A stretch of DNA of 64,000 nucleotides from Petrolisthes cinctipes (Eukaryota; Arthropoda; Malacostraca; Decapoda; Porcellanidae), in NCBI GenBank assembly GCA_033782935.1, contig JAWQEG010000509.1, positions 406,001-470,000 of the forward strand. The letters are read 5' to 3'. Both the position numbers and the translations under genes were made by a program. Numbering within the stretch: position 1 is the first letter of the stretch; every line of letters starts with the position of its first letter. Below, one piece after another: positions 34,920 through 57,019 of this stretch. Under the pieces are notes generated by a model that was given only the letters and a program-made list of their open reading frames with translations, was not told the DNA's origin and did no database searches.

Positions 34920-37900
34920 CTATCTATATATAGCTCTGACGCCTCGTTCCCTCCGGGAACTCCCACCAAGGGGGTGGCCACGGCAGAAGTGTCTCCAGTT
35001 TCCCATGTTCCAGCACTCCCTCCTTACTTGGTCCATCACCCCTCCCCCTCTCACACTTCTCTCTCTCACATACTCTTCCACTCTGTTCTGCCATCTAACT
35101 GGAGGTCTGCCTCTCACACCAGGTGCCACAACTTCACTTCCATACACCTTCTTTACAAACTCCTCACCTTGCATTCTCTCTACATGTCCAAACCATCTCA
35201 GTGTATTACACTTCACTCTCTCTACCACTCGACACTCAATACCAATTGCCTTCTCACTCATACCACATCTCTCATACACACTCTCATTACTTTCTCCATC
35301 CCACCTCGTAAGTCCACATGCTCCTCTCAGATAACTCATTTCCACAGCACCTATTCTAGACTGATGTGCCCTACTCCATGTCCATGTCTCCGACGCATAT
35401 GTCAGTGTCGGCAGGATTATACTGTTTCGTAGTCCCCTTTTCACTTCCATACTCACACTTCTACCCTTCATAATCCTCCCCAGTGATCCTATGACCTGCT
35501 TGCCCTTCACTGCTCTCTCCCTAATTTCTCCTTCCATACTCCCATGTTTACACAGAACTATTCCCAGATACCTGAATTCCCTCACCTCCTCCATCCTCTC
35601 ACCCCCTAAAGTTATCTCACATTTCGTCCCAGTTGGTACAGCCACTCTATAGGGTGTCACAAAGTCAATTACTTCTGTTTTGGTCCTCTCAAATACCATC
35701 ACCTTACTCTTACCAACATTCACCTTCAGTTTTCTTCGTTTACACACAGACTGGAACTCATCCACCACCCTCTGTAACTCCATTTCACTCTCAGCCATCA
35801 ATACAGTGTCATCTGCAAATAAACTTGCCACCAAGGACCAATTTGCTTCATTCAGCCTCAATTTCACCTCTAGGCCATTCACTTTGGCTTTCATCTCTCT
35901 CATACAACCATCCATATATATATTGAACAACCATGGTGACATAACACACCCCTGTCTCAGCCCTACACCAATATCAAAACTCTCAATTAGATCACCCTCT
36001 ACCCTCACACATACTGTTGCATCTGCATAAAAAGCCTCAATGCCTTTCAGCAAAGGCCCCCCAACACCATAAATTCTCAACACCTCTGTCATAGCTTTCC
36101 TATTAACTCTATCGTATGCCTTCTCCAAGTCCATGAGGGCAGCATACAACTTCCTACCCTTCCCAATATATTTATCCACTATTGATTTTAATGCAAATAT
36201 TTGGTCCACACATCCTCTACCCTTTCTGAACCCTCCCTGCTCCTTACTAACTTTATTCCCTGTTACATCAACCAGTCTCTCAGTAATAACCTTCCCATAC
36301 ACCTTTCCCGGTAGGCTACACTAAGGAGGCTTATTCCCCTATAGCTACCACACTCCTCCTTACTCCCCTTCCCCTTATACAAAGGTACAATTATGGCTCT
36401 CCTCCAATCCTCTGGCACCTCTCCCTGCCTCCAAGCCAATGTACATATAAGCAACATCCACTCCACCACTACCTCCCCCCAACACTTTAACATTTCAGCA
36501 GTTATCCCATCCACCCCCAGTGCCTTTCCTATCTTCAACTTTCCTATTGCTTTCCTAACCTCTTCCCTTCCTAATTCTCCCTGTACATCCTGTTGTCTAC
36601 CACCTGCCTCCATCCCCATGCATGTCAACACTGCCTCCCCTCCCGTCCCCCCATTCATCAACCAATCAAAATGTCTCTTCCACACTTCTTGCACTTCCTC
36701 ACTTCTACTCACAGTAACTCCATCCTCTCTCTTCATTCTGACACTACCAGACTTTCCTTCTCCTCTTTCTCTTTTAACCTCCTTCCAGAATAATTTTTTG
36801 TTCTCTTTAAACTTTTCACTCAATTTCCTGCCAAACTCCTCATCCACTCTCCTTTTACTCTCACTCACCATCTTTTTCACTTGTCTCTTATACACATTGT
36901 ATTCTCTCTTCCATCTCTCTCTCTCACTTCTTCCGACACATTCCTCTGAAATGTTCTCCAATATGCCTTCCTTTTCTCCTTTACGGCATCTTTCACTACT
37001 TCTGACCACCAAGCACTCCCTTTCTTGCCCCTCTTCTGTGACTTATATCCCACTACCTCTGCTGCTGTTCTCATTACTATTGTCTTAAACATTTCATACA
37101 TATCATTAGGGGAGGTGGCCGAGTGGTTAGTGTTCTGGACTCGTAACCTGGAGATCGGGAGATCGATCCTCTCAGGTGAGGGCCTGAGAATATTTACTCT
37201 TCCAATTTGAGTATCAGGCACTAACTATAAGGCCACCGAACGTCGTAAAACACCCTCACTGGTACCATAACAGCTGCAGTATTTGGGAATTACCCTCACT
37301 TCCCTCCCTCTGTGGCTGGGTACCAGTTCGGAAGTCGTGACGTGTGTGTATGAGCAGCAGTTGACCTGGGCCACGGTAACGGGCTTGATGAATTCTATGT
37401 CCAGTGTCAAAAGATATAAAAAAAAAATAAAAAAAATTGACTTCCACTCCCTCCCCCATACTCAGCCTTGCATCCTCCAACACCTCCCCCACCCTCCTCT
37501 TATGTACCTCTCTGTACTCACTGTCATTTAATCTTCCACTTGCCACCTGCCTCTTGTTCTCCCCTTCATCCCTCCTGCAGTACTCCCACTTAACCCTGAC
37601 CTTCATCCTTACTAAGACAGCAAAATGGTCAGTGCATTGAACCATTCTTCTCACTACTTTCGCATCCATCACATCTTTCCGTAGTCTTTCATCCACTGCT
37701 ATATAATCAATCAAACTCTTTTGTTCTCCTCTATCATCCCTTCTCCTCCATGTATACTGGTGGATCATCTTGTGCTCAAAGAAGGTGTTAGGCAAGAACA
37801 ACCCCCTCTCAGCACAGACGTCCACTAGATATTCACCATTCTCATTCACTCCTTCCACACCTCATTTACCAACAATACTTCCTACTCTCTCATTTCCTAC

Positions 37901-38345
37901 TTTCCCATTCATATCACCATTCATTACAATCTTCCTCCCACTCTCAAACTTCCTCAAACACCCATTCAACTTCTCCCAGAAATCTCTCATTTTCTCTCTC
38001 CCCGCCTTATTCCTCTCATTCACAGGTACATACGCACACACCCATGTATACTTAACCAAACCAATCTTTCCTGTCATCCATGCCACTCTCGTCCCACACC
38101 ATCCATGTCCATCTACTCTCTTCCATACCCTTGGTGCTACCAGCACTGCACACCCCTCCCTCCTCCTTCCTTTACACTTCTCACTCATTCCTGTCCACAC
38201 TACATCTCCCTCCATTCCCTCCCACATCACACTCTCTCCTCCAGCCTCACACTCCTCCACTCCCCATCCTTTCAAGTATGTCTCAGTCACTCCCATCACA
38301 TCTACTCCTCCATTCTTAAAACATTCAACTATTTCTCGCCTCTTC
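34920..38345 (-). pseudogene. LINE-B copy 3 endonuclease-reverse transcriptase
   Basis: 38299-37862 and 37858-37440 encode the endonuclease (GVTETYLKGWGVEE, MNGDMNGKVGNERVG, QCTDHFAVL). 37107-36263 encodes the linker and RT N-terminus (AIIVPLYKGKGSKEECGSYR). A two-base change near 36310 breaks the frame, and 36302-34920 encodes the rest (FRKGRGCVDQIF, LMDLEKAYDRVN, RIYGVGGPLLKGIE, SLFADDTVLMA, GRPPVRWQNRVEEYVRERS, CWNMGNWRHFCRGHPLGG). This copy keeps the RIYGVGGPLL segment missing in copy 1. Frameshifts plus the SINE make it inactive. Confidence 0.85.
37108..37435 (+). mobile_element. tRNA-derived SINE, copy 1
   Basis: Head GAGGTGGCCGAGTGGTTAGT contains a pol III A box (TGGCCGAGTGG) of Ser/Leu-tRNA type. 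A B-box-like GATCGATCC lies 43 bp on. The ~230-bp body (CACCGAACGTCGTAAAACAC, AACAGCTGCAGTATTTGGGA) ends in an A-rich tail. It inserted in LINE-B copy 3 between CATATCATT and GACTTCCACTCCC. The second copy is at 62136-62493. Confidence 0.85.
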
Positions 38346-38490
38346 GTCTTTTAAACCATCCCATTCACATTCACTGCTACCACTCTCATGCACCCCCCCT
38401 TCCCCCCTCCCCCCACAGGTAAACCCGGAACCCCCCCCCCCCCCCCGGCAGCCATATCCGTCCACTCCCCCACTGGGGGGCCGCTGATGG

Positions 38491-38596
38491 TACGATAACA
38501 CATGGTACAATATGTTGAGTTATTTACATGTAGACATTGACTCCTTGACTAGTATAATTTTGAGTCCTACATACACTTGGTAAACATTAGTCTTGT
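38491..38596. other. Short spacer
   Basis: AT-rich, nothing recognised. Confidence 0.5.
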
Positions 38597-38803
38597 ACCA
38601 GTGGACATGTACTGCATGTGTATATATGGGAGTCATCGTTACATTTACACCAGTGGACATGTACTGCATGTGTATATATGGGAGTCATCGTTACATTTAC
38701 ACCAGTGGACATGTACTGCATGTGTGTATATGGGAGTCATCGTTACATTTACACCAGTGGACATGTACTGTATGTATATATATGGGAGTCCTTGTTACAT
38801 TTA
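38597..38803. repeat. 52-bp minisatellite, four units
   Basis: Unit CCAGTGGACATGTACTGCAT + GTGTATATATGGGAGTCATC + GTTACATTTACA. The last unit is slightly diverged. Confidence 0.92.
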
Positions 38804-39953
38804 CAGAAGGTGTATTTCTCACAATTATGTCTGAATGTATCCTCTGCATGTACAGCTGACCAAATATCAAACTATTGTTGCACACCTTGATATTTGTGTA
38901 AGGGACTGAGAGCAAAATCTGGCAATACAGCTTCTCACTGGTTACAATGAGACACTTTGCCAAGTCATTTGTTTATTCCATGATTTGTGAGAAGGTTAAT
39001 TGTTAATTGTTGAAACTGGGGAATGATAAATAATATCAAGAATTAACTCCTTTAACTAACTCGGACACCACTTAGGGTTTTCCTGAGGCTAACACTTGGT
39101 GATTTTATCCAGCACAGGGAAACTTGAACAACCTTAACACCCTGACAATATGGAAGTCTATTAAGTGTTTATCTAACTAATACAGTACATGACGCTTTTA
39201 TACAATTAAGGATAGTAATGACCATGAGAAACCAGCCAAGGGGTTCAAGGATGAAGGCTGAGTGGTCAAGGATGGATGGTGAGAGGTCAAAGCTGCAGGA
39301 GGAAAGGTCAAGGTTGGAGGGAGAGAGATACCAGAGGACAAGATGTTTGTCAGTGAAAGGTCAATAAAGGGTGAAGAGTAAGTGTAGTGCTGGGAGGTTA
39401 GAGGTTGATGGCAGTACCAAATCTCGGACTGCCAGACCAAAGGTGTAATTTTTCCAACAGTTTTGGCACCTACTGTTGTTTTCTTCAGTGGAAACACAAA
39501 CGGAGAATGACCACCTCACTGGAAACATAAACAAAGAATGACACCTCAATACAAATACAAACAAAGGATCACCACTCACTGTCTGTATATTTACTGGGAA
39601 GGACTGTAGCAGTTGCCAAAAGTGTATGGTATAAACCTCTTGTCTGTCACTGTGGGTTTTACTACTATCATCATTGCTTACGTCTTTGTGGTTTTCTATT
39701 TGAAATTGATGGTAGCTGGATGTAGTGCTACCTGGACCTGGAGGTTGAAGGTAGGCGAGAGGTAGGTATGGAACTGGTTAGATTTGAGGCTGATGGTAGC
39801 TGAAAAGTTGGTGGCGGTGAAAGCTGGGAGTTGGAAGCCGGTGGTAGCCAGATCTACTGGTCTAGCTAGAGGAGTGGTGGTATCTGAGTGTTGGAGGTTG
39901 GTGGACTCTGGTGGTTATTGGTTGGTGGAGGGAGGTAGGTAGGTGTGTTGGTG
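38804..39953 (-). other. Region downstream of the Ig/olfactomedin gene (3' UTR or intergenic)
   Basis: Follows the stop at 39954 on the minus strand. No further coding domain is visible. TTTATT at 38969 reads AATAAA on the minus strand and is a candidate poly(A) signal, about 1 kb after the stop. 39226-39366 has five TCAAGG/AGGTCA words in a loose ~20-bp periodicity, and 39700-39950 repeats GTGGTAGCTG/GAGGTTGGTGG. Confidence 0.35.
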
Positions 39954-49569
<9,616 letters not shown>

Positions 49570-49596
49570 CTGTAGGAGAGAGGGAGATATGGAGAC

Positions 49597-51935
49597 GTTG
49601 TTGTTGTTAGTCCACGTTTGGAGGTTGGTCAGGTGTTGTTGTTGTTGGTCCACGTTTGGAGGTTGGTCAGGTGTTGTTGCAAGAGGTGGTAGTCAGGAGA
49701 CAAGTTGTTAATTACTGTCCCAACGGTTGAATCATCCACATATTTCCAGCGAAAGATTGTATCGGTTAAGGCGTCATTGATTAGGATGAGGAAGCACAGG
49801 GGTCCCATCCTAGTCCCCTGGGGCACACCACACGAGAGATGTTGGTTTTCGGATACTGCTCCCTGGTGACGCACTGCCTCATGTCTGTCACACAGGAAGT
49901 TTGCCAGCCATGCCACTAGAATGGGCTCCACTCCGATGTCAAGAGCTTTTCTTAGTATTACGTTATGGTCTACTAAATCAAAAGCCTTTCTGAAATCTAT
50001 GAATGCAAGGGCAACTGAGGTCTTTCTTTTTTCTAGGTTACTGTATATAAAGTCTAGCAGGCTTATGAGACAATGGGTGGTTGATGATGACTTCATATTT
50101 CCAAATTGTTGGGGGTCAATTACATTTGAGATGTTGGCTGAAACCCAGTCGAACACAAAGCTTTCACATAACAGGCTTGGGAAGGGGGTTATGGCAATGG
50201 GTCTTAATTGATCAAGTGACTGGGGTTTTGAAACTTTTGGTATTGGAGTAACATAAGCTGTCTTCCAATCCTGTGGGCATTTACTCTGACTAAGTGATGC
50301 ATTAATTATTGAACAAAGGGGTTTTGCAAGCTCAACAGCAAACTCACGGTACAATTTAACGGGAAGGTCAATAGGGGTAGTGGAGCATTTGAGCTTAAAG
50401 CTTAAGAGCTTATAGTAGATCTCGTGCTCATTAACGCGTGGGGGAGGGATGGAGGGTAGGTAGGCTGGTAATTGGGTTGAGTCCAGTCTGGGCAGGGTTT
50501 GACAGATCCTGGCGAAATGGTCATTGATGAGATTAGCTGCTTCCTGGCTGGTATGTCCGTCAACACAGGGAATAGAAGGTGACTTTTTCCCCATCCCACA
50601 CAGGTCCTTTAATTTGTTGTACCACTGACTGATGTTGGTTTGTTTCAGGTGGTGAATTTTTGTTGGATAGTACAACTTTTTGGCAGCTTTAATTTCTCTG
50701 ATGACCTTGTTGCGTAGCGTGTTAAACCTCCTCCTGTCATCGTAGAATCCCTTGTTGCGCTGCTCCATCAGCCTCTTAATCCGTGGTGTTATCCATGGTA
50801 GGTCAGCAGGGTGATTCCTAACCTCCTTAGTAGGAAAGAAGTGGTAGTAGGCCTCAGTGATGGTAGTTTGATAATTCTCCCACTTCCTGTCAATGTCACT
50901 AACAGTTAGTACCTCAGTCCACGGGTACTGTATCAGCCACTGTCCACACTGTCTGATATAGCAGAGTCTGGTGATGGTCTACATATTTTGGTGGTATGGT
51001 TATCTTGGTGGTGGGAGGTGGTAGTGGCAGGGGCCCAAAACACAGAGAGATGGTTGCTTCTTCCCACCAGTGGAAGTGGTTGAGGTGGTAGGTACTGGTC
51101 TGTCAGGTCAGTGATAATGAGGTCTAGGGTGATTTGTTCGTGGGTGGGAAAGTTAACAATCTGGGTGATGTTCAGTTGATCTTCTATTTCTTTGGTATCT
51201 AGTTGGTTGAAGTCACCACATATAACCATTTTGGAAGATTGATATCTTGCTCGTAGGGTGTCACAGGTGTTGATGATGTGGTCGACGAGCAGGGCATGGG
51301 TGAGTGCACGTGGGGGATGATACACCAAACCACAGATGATGGAGGCAGTGTGGCGAGGGTGACATGGAGGTGTTAATCTTACCCACATGACCTCAAGTTC
51401 CCTGGGGGTTTCAACGTTCAGACGCTCGGCTTTGTATTTGTTGTGTGCAAACATCACAAGTCCACCTCCTCGTTTTTCGGTTCTAAGACAGTGGAGTAGG
51501 TCGTAATTTACAATGCCACACAACTCTGGTATAACTTGCCAGGCTTCTGTAACACAAACTACATCAGCTCTGATCGTGTTCACTGTATTCACCAGTTCGT
51601 CGAATTTGTTACATAGTGAGGTCACGTTAGATAGGAACACAGAGGGGAGGTCATACCACAGGCGGGGAACTTCTATCACTTTCACAACACTAGGCATTTT
51701 TCTCTTTTTTGTACTGCTGATTACACGAATCTTTTTCTGTCGGTTTTTTCCCTGTCTGCGACTTCTATTGTGAAATAGGCCAATAGCTTTCAGGTGACCT
51801 ATTAAGGCAGGTGGTGGGTAGCCAGCTCCTCGTTTGAGAGAGTATAGTGCTGGCAGGGAGTAACGGATTATCTTCAAGTCAGTGTGTTGGTTGTTGAAAG
51901 AATGTTGGGCCTCATTTTGATTGTTTGGTATTCTT
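49597..51935 (-). mobile_element. LINE-E, endonuclease and RT part, 3'-truncated
   Basis: Minus-strand LINE lacking its C-terminus and 3' end. Its 3' side stops in an AAC run right after the QTWTNNNN codons, within a 43-bp tandem duplication (49602-49680). It lies ~30 bp upstream of the exon at 49451-49569. The missing C-terminal part of the same family is on the plus strand at 61032-61680. Confidence 0.85.
49629..51877 (-). pseudogene. LINE-E endonuclease-RT coding
   Basis: 51877-50933: endonuclease with VFLSNVTSLCNKFDEL, VVCVTEAWQVIPE, VICGDFNQLDTKE and GRSNHLSVFW (SNH at the catalytic Asp-His position). 50768-49629: RT with VTPIPKVSKPQSLDQLRPIA, LAFIDFRKAFDLVDHNVI, CGVPQGTRMGPLCFLILIND and WKYVDDSTVG. 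A frame break lies between the two parts (~50770-50930). RT motifs are intact up to the thumb, where the element is cut. Confidence 0.85.
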
Positions 51936-52083
51936 CTTAGTGTGCGGCACTTGGTAGATGAAGGTAGATGAGGGGTGAGGGGTCAACAAGCTGACCCTGG
52001 CTGCCCAGATGAGCGCCGTTTCACACGTCCGACCTCGGTGACCTTGGACGGGTGTGTGTGTGTGTGTGTGAGTGAGTGAGTGA

Positions 52084-52152
<69 letters not shown>

Positions 52153-52749
52153 ATCATTACAGTAGTTTAATTTCTTCATTATTTTCATTTCTAGATCACT
52201 GTTATTTTCACTGTAGCCACTATCCAATATATTATCATGATGACCATTGCCACATCATCACCATCATCACCATCAATTACCATATCACAATCCTCATTAT
52301 TACTACGACACTATCATTATTACTATAAATATATCTTAAACACTGACTCATTATATATCACCATTAACTTCAACACCATTAGAATATCATACATCACCAT
52401 CACTGTATATTCTTAATCAAACAAACACTGACTTATCATCTATCACCATCACAACATCATCATCATCACAGTTTTCCAATATATCCCTATCAACATCATC
52501 ATCACCATCACCATTTTTCCATCACAACATCATCACCACCACCATCACAGTTTTCCAATATATCCCTATCAACATCATCATCATCACCATTTTCCCATCA
52601 CAACATCATCATCATCACAGTTTTCCAATATATCCCTATCAACATCATTACCATTTTCCCATCACAACATCAAAGCCACCAATACCACCAACACCATTTT
52701 CTTCTAAACCTTCACTGGAAAATTGTATTGCCTTCAGATACAGTACCTA
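51936..52749. repeat. GT run and ATC-rich minisatellite
   Basis: 52052-52151 is almost pure GT. 52440-52680 repeats CATCACAACATCATCATC..CAGTTTTCCAATATATCCCT + ATCAACATCATC about four times (70-80 bp unit). 51960-52050 is more GC-rich, but no frame passes a plausible exon test on either strand. Confidence 0.75.
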
Positions 52750-53271
52750 CAGTCGACCTCAGAAATTCGTACACAGAACATTGGGTACAAGGGGAAGATC
52801 TTTATTCTGTACAGTTGGACACATGAATGGGTGGTACAGTCCAAGTGAAAGATGGTCAATTTCTCCCAATATCAAGTTCCTTAGTGCCAAATAGGAGACA
52901 TCAGGGGCAGAAGTCAGTATTGAGGATGGTAATAAAAAGCAAGTACCTGATAACAGACACTGGTTACTCAAATGGGACTAGTATCTTTGTATTGAGGATG
53001 GTAATAAAAAACAAGTACCTGATAATAGACACTGGTTACTCAAATGGGACAAGTATCTTTCACCTGGGCTGTACCACCAATTCATGTGTCCAACTGTACA
53101 TACTGTGTAGGCATTGTTCTACTGAGTAACTGATTCAAGTAATTGCCAGATAAACATTACTAGAAAAGTAATGTTTGTTTGGTGTTAAGAAATTTATGTA
53201 CTAAATATTCCAATGTGTTACGAACCCTTGATGTCTGTCACAATGGTGGTACGAATTCCTGAGGCCGACTG
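52750..53271. mobile_element. M3 MITE (outer), TA-flanked, containing a second MITE
   Basis: Outer termini CAGTCGACCTCAGAAATTCG and its inverse ACGAATTCCTGAGGCCGACTG, TA at 52748-52749 and 53272-53273. Without the inner element and its duplicated TA it would be ~235 bp, matching M1 and M2 in size. Confidence 0.8.
52812..53096. mobile_element. Nested MITE inside M3 (285 bp)
   Basis: Termini CAGTTGGACACATGAATGGG and its inverse ATTCATGTGTCCAACTG, flanked by TA (52810-52811, 53097-53098). Its centre holds a 72-bp direct duplication (52916-52987 and 52988-53060 approx.) starting ATTGAGGATGGTAATAAAAA. Confidence 0.78.
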
Positions 53272-53273
53272 TA

Positions 53274-53469
53274 CGTGTATCAATACACAAAAAAAAAAAA
53301 AAAAAAAAAATATTTGCCGACTCCCCTTTGATGCCATGGGCCAATTTTTGTCTTCAACTGTCCCACATCTTTTTGTACATGAAGATCTGAAGGAAAATCG
53401 ACTCGGGAAAGAAATAGGAGATGACTAATGACAATACAACAGCTTATAAGGACATGTATAGGGAGATAG

Positions 53470-53508
<39 letters not shown>

Positions 53509-54010
53509 TCCTTGTACTACCATTTAGAGCTTGGTATCCTTTCTCCTCTCCATCTCCTCCTCCTCTTTTTTTCTTCTTGTTTTTCGGTGGCACATGACCC
53601 TAGCTGGTGCCATGTTATGTGTAGTTTTCTATTTTTTTTTTTCATCATCATCATCATGCTCCCAGGCTCATCATCACCATCACCACTGCTTCCACCACCA
53701 CCACTACCACCACCTCCATCATTATTACCACCACCACAACACAGCTACTACTACTATTACCACTACCACCACCACCACCTCCATCATTATCACCACCACC
53801 ACCACCACAACACAGCTACTACTACTACTACCACCACCACCACCTCCATCACCACACCACCACCACCACCACCACAACACAGCTACCACTACCACCACCA
53901 CCACCACTACTACTACTACTACCACCACCACCACCACCACCACCACCTCCATCACCACACCACCACCACCATCACATTTAGACCAACATCGCAGTCTAGG
54001 GAAAAATATT
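53274..54010. repeat. Poly(A), CT run and ACC/ATC trinucleotide arrays
   Basis: A run at 53288-53310, CT at 53473-53504, and 53640-53975 dominated by CACCAC/TACTAC with AACACAGCTAC islands at ~75-bp spacing (53738, 53809, 53875). Translations are poly-Thr, poly-His or poly-Val and are not genes. Confidence 0.9.
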
Positions 54011-55084
54011 TGCTGTAAGGACACTGAAGGATTAAATGATTGCTCCATATGTTGCTACGAAACAGAATATTACCACAGTATGCGAGCAAATGATACGTTT
54101 CGTCGCGTTCTTTGTGGGAATAAATGGTACTCCAATTGGCCGACTAACAGATTAAAACTTTGAGTGCCTGTGTCTCATTATGTTACTATCCACCGACTAA
54201 CACCAAATGATTATATTAAGCCTCAGTAAAGCCTCAAAGTAAAGCCACATACACTCAAAAGATTAAGCTAACTTCTCTATTCATTTTGCCTGAAGCGTGT
54301 GTGTGTGTGTGTGTGTGTGGAGGGTAAACAATGATGTATATTTATGTTCACAGAACGATTAAACAGACTTAAGGTGATATTAATGTGGTATTCTGAGGGG
54401 TTGAAACGCCAACTATAATAATTTACTGTATACACACTTCATTAATTAACCTCCTAACACACAATTATCATCATATCACTACTACTACTATATCAACTCA
54501 CTACCTCTACTACCATCCACTGCACTACTCCACCACCATTAGATTTCCACAGTTAATTAACGTCATTTCACCACCACTACCACTAACACCTCCACAAAAC
54601 TATATACAGTAGCATCACCACTCCATTATCATGAATACCGGTACCAATTTAATACCACCACTACAGTACACTTCTATCATCACCAAATCCACACACCACC
54701 ATCACCAATCCTATACTATTTACACCACCACCATCACCACCACCACCACCAATATCATCTGAAACACTGATTGCCATAAAAGAAAAAAGAAAAAAAAAAC
54801 AGAAAATAGAAAAATCACCTCACACAATCATTCAGAAATCACATTAAAAAATAACTTCATTTAAAATACGACACGACACTCTCCACCATCACTACAAAAT
54901 GATAAAAGAGAACACCTGGACGAATTCACTTCGGAGGCGTCGAAGTGAAGGGTGGAAGGGGATGGGATGGGGGGCGCGGAGTGAGTGAGTGAGTGAGTGA
55001 GGGGGCCGAGTCTTTCATGTTCAGGGTATGAGATGCATGGATTATGAGCGGCAGGTTATGAGAGTCTCGTGTGAAGTGATGGAG
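54011..55084. other. No gene seen
   Basis: AT-rich with scattered CACCACCA and a GT run (54296-54318). GAGTGAGTGAGTGAGTGAG near 54980. Confidence 0.5.
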
Positions 55085-55102
55085 ATTGCAGACAGACAGA
55101 CA

Positions 55103-55151
<49 letters not shown>

Positions 55152-55205
55152 ACAGACAGACAGATAGGAAGACAGACAAGCAGACAGACAGGAAGACAGA
55201 CACAC
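55085..55205. repeat. CAGA/CAGG tetranucleotide array
   Basis: CAGACAGACAGACAGG leads into about 12 CAGG repeats and back to CAGA with interruptions. Confidence 0.95.
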
Positions 55206-55773
55206 AGGCATGACGGACGGTGAGAGAGAGAGAGGAAGGGAGGGAGGAAGGAGAGAGGATGGACGGACAAGAAGAGAGGAGTGACAGGAAGAAGAGACAG
55301 ACAGAAAGCTATACAGATAAATGATAAAACGACAGGACCGACAGACTGGACTGAGACACACAACAGACAGACAGAGAGACAGGACAAAATAACAACAGAT
55401 AGATAAAAATCACGAATTGCACAGAGGAAGGAGCTAGGGAGTAAAGGTAGATTTTTTTTTTTTTTAATATAAGCTAGAGGATCATCGTAATGTAGGTTAT
55501 GGTGATGGTGTTATTAAAGGTATTAAATTGGTGTTATGAAAGAGTGAGTTATGGTGTGTTATCGAGGGACCGTTATTGTTATTAAATATGGTGTTATTAA
55601 TTGGTTAGAACAAGGTGGTGGTGCTTGTAATTAAAAGAGTTATTTGAGTAATACAATTGTTACATAGATTTTTTATTAACGTTACGTATATAGGTAGTAT
55701 AGTGTGTGTTATTAAAATTTAAGTTATGGTGTTGTTTGTTAAAGGCTAGGTTATGGTGCGTGTTATGTGATGA

Positions 55774-55835
<62 letters not shown>

Positions 55836-55881
55836 CTTTTTCCCATCTCGAGATAAACAAAGTGCAAGACTGTGTATATAT

Positions 55882-55938
<57 letters not shown>

Positions 55939-56092
55939 CATCACACCCAACCTCCTTCTCTATCTAATAATGAACTAACTACTTTCACCTTCTCTAAGCC
56001 CACACATATATCATTATTATTATTACTATTATTATGATTTTTTTATTATCATTTGCTTAAACTATCACTCTCTCATAACATCACAATTGTTT

Positions 56093-56170
<78 letters not shown>

Positions 56171-56399
56171 GCCTTTTTTTAGAACTCTCCAAATATAGAG
56201 AGAGACGATTGATTTCTCTTGTGTAAAAACTATATGGAAGTTCTGAACAAGTGATTGGCTTCAGGAGAGGCGAGGAGAGGAGAGGGAAGGAAGAAAAGCC
56301 TATATGGTGAAGGGAAGGAGATTACTGATAGCCTGGACTCTCTCTCTCTCTCTCTCTCTCTCCCCTAATGGCAGTGTGTGTGTGTGTGTGTGTGATTTA
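55206..56399. repeat. AT-rich DNA with long GA and CT runs
   Basis: GA runs at 55772-55831 and 56093-56166, CT runs at 55885-55935 and 56337-56362. The GA/CT runs 55772 and 55885 are complementary and could pair across a 55-bp loop. GTTATTAAA and TTATGGTG words recur at 55495-55760. No gene is seen. Confidence 0.85.
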
Positions 56400-56665
56400 A
56401 GGGGGTGCGGGAATAGGGGGACAGGCTTGGGGGGGTTTAGGGGGGTGCGGGAGTAGGGGGACAGGCTTGGGGGGGTTAGGGGGGTGCGGGAGTAGGGGAC
56501 AGGCTTGGGAGGGTTTTAGGGGGTGCGGGAGTAGGAGGAAAGGCTTTGGGGGGGGGGGGGTTAGGGTGGTGCGGGAATAGGGGACAGCCTTTCTAACCAC
56601 CCCAAGCCTGTCCCCTTATTCCCGCACCCCCCCCCCCCCAAGCCTGTCCCCTACTCCCGCACCCC
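56400..56665. repeat. G-rich hairpin minisatellite (copy 3, largest)
   Basis: Five units of GGGGTGCGGGAATAGGGGGA + CAGGCTTGGGGGGGTTTA, then an inverted C-rich arm. Same family as 11426 and 24283. Multiple G runs of 4-10. Confidence 0.8.
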
Positions 56666-56694
56666 CCATAATATATATTGGGTTTGGATGAACT

Positions 56695-56870
56695 GAAATG
56701 GGTTTTGGGCGTGATTATGGGCGTGAATATCGACCTTGAATTTTACCCGAAAATATTTGGGCGTGAATTTTAAGATAAAACGTGGGCGTGATTTTGTGGG
56801 AGAATATTGGGCGTGAAAATGGGTTATAATGTGGGCGTGATTTTGGGCAATAACGTGAGCGTAAAAGAGG
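56695..56870. repeat. Array of GGGCGTGA words
   Basis: GGGCGTGA occurs six times in about 145 bp (spacing 12-40 bp) and degenerates into GAGCGTAA. The bases between are AT-rich and different. It resembles a clustered zinc-finger (GGGCG-type) binding array or a degenerate minisatellite; the sequence does not decide which. Confidence 0.6.
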
Positions 56871-56980
56871 GCAGGTTTTTATGGCTCCATTTTTCTGCAA
56901 GCAAAATTTGGAAAGGGTCGAAGCACTCCCAGGCAATTTGTGGACCAAAAGCATTAACAAAATTATATATGTATATAATG

Positions 56981-57019
<39 letters not shown>

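Larger units (their letters stand above)
34912..38490 (-). mobile_element. LINE-B copy 3, near full-length, carrying a SINE
   Basis: ATCT tail at 34912-34931, body to about 38490 where CCCCCCAGTGGGGG-type sequence matches position ~3790 of copy 1, so about 0.5 kb of 5' end is missing. A tRNA-derived SINE (37108-37435) interrupts its endonuclease/RT linker. Confidence 0.88.

Noticed and set aside
37108..37200. tRNA gene
   Set aside because: A and B boxes are present, but the anticodon and acceptor stems do not pair properly, and the sequence continues into a repeated body with a poly(A) tail at two loci: a SINE.
51912..52060. Upstream exon of the Ig/OLF gene (minus strand, GC-rich stretch)
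   Set aside because: The candidate acceptor lies in a CA/CT run, and the frames end in stops before any usable donor of matching phase.
53640..54050. Thr/His-rich and Val-rich proteins of 100-210 codons
   Set aside because: Trinucleotide-repeat translations present in all frames.
54926..55387. Leu/Cys-rich secreted-looking frame
   Set aside because: Overlaps the CAGG/CAGA tetranucleotide array; composition follows the repeat.
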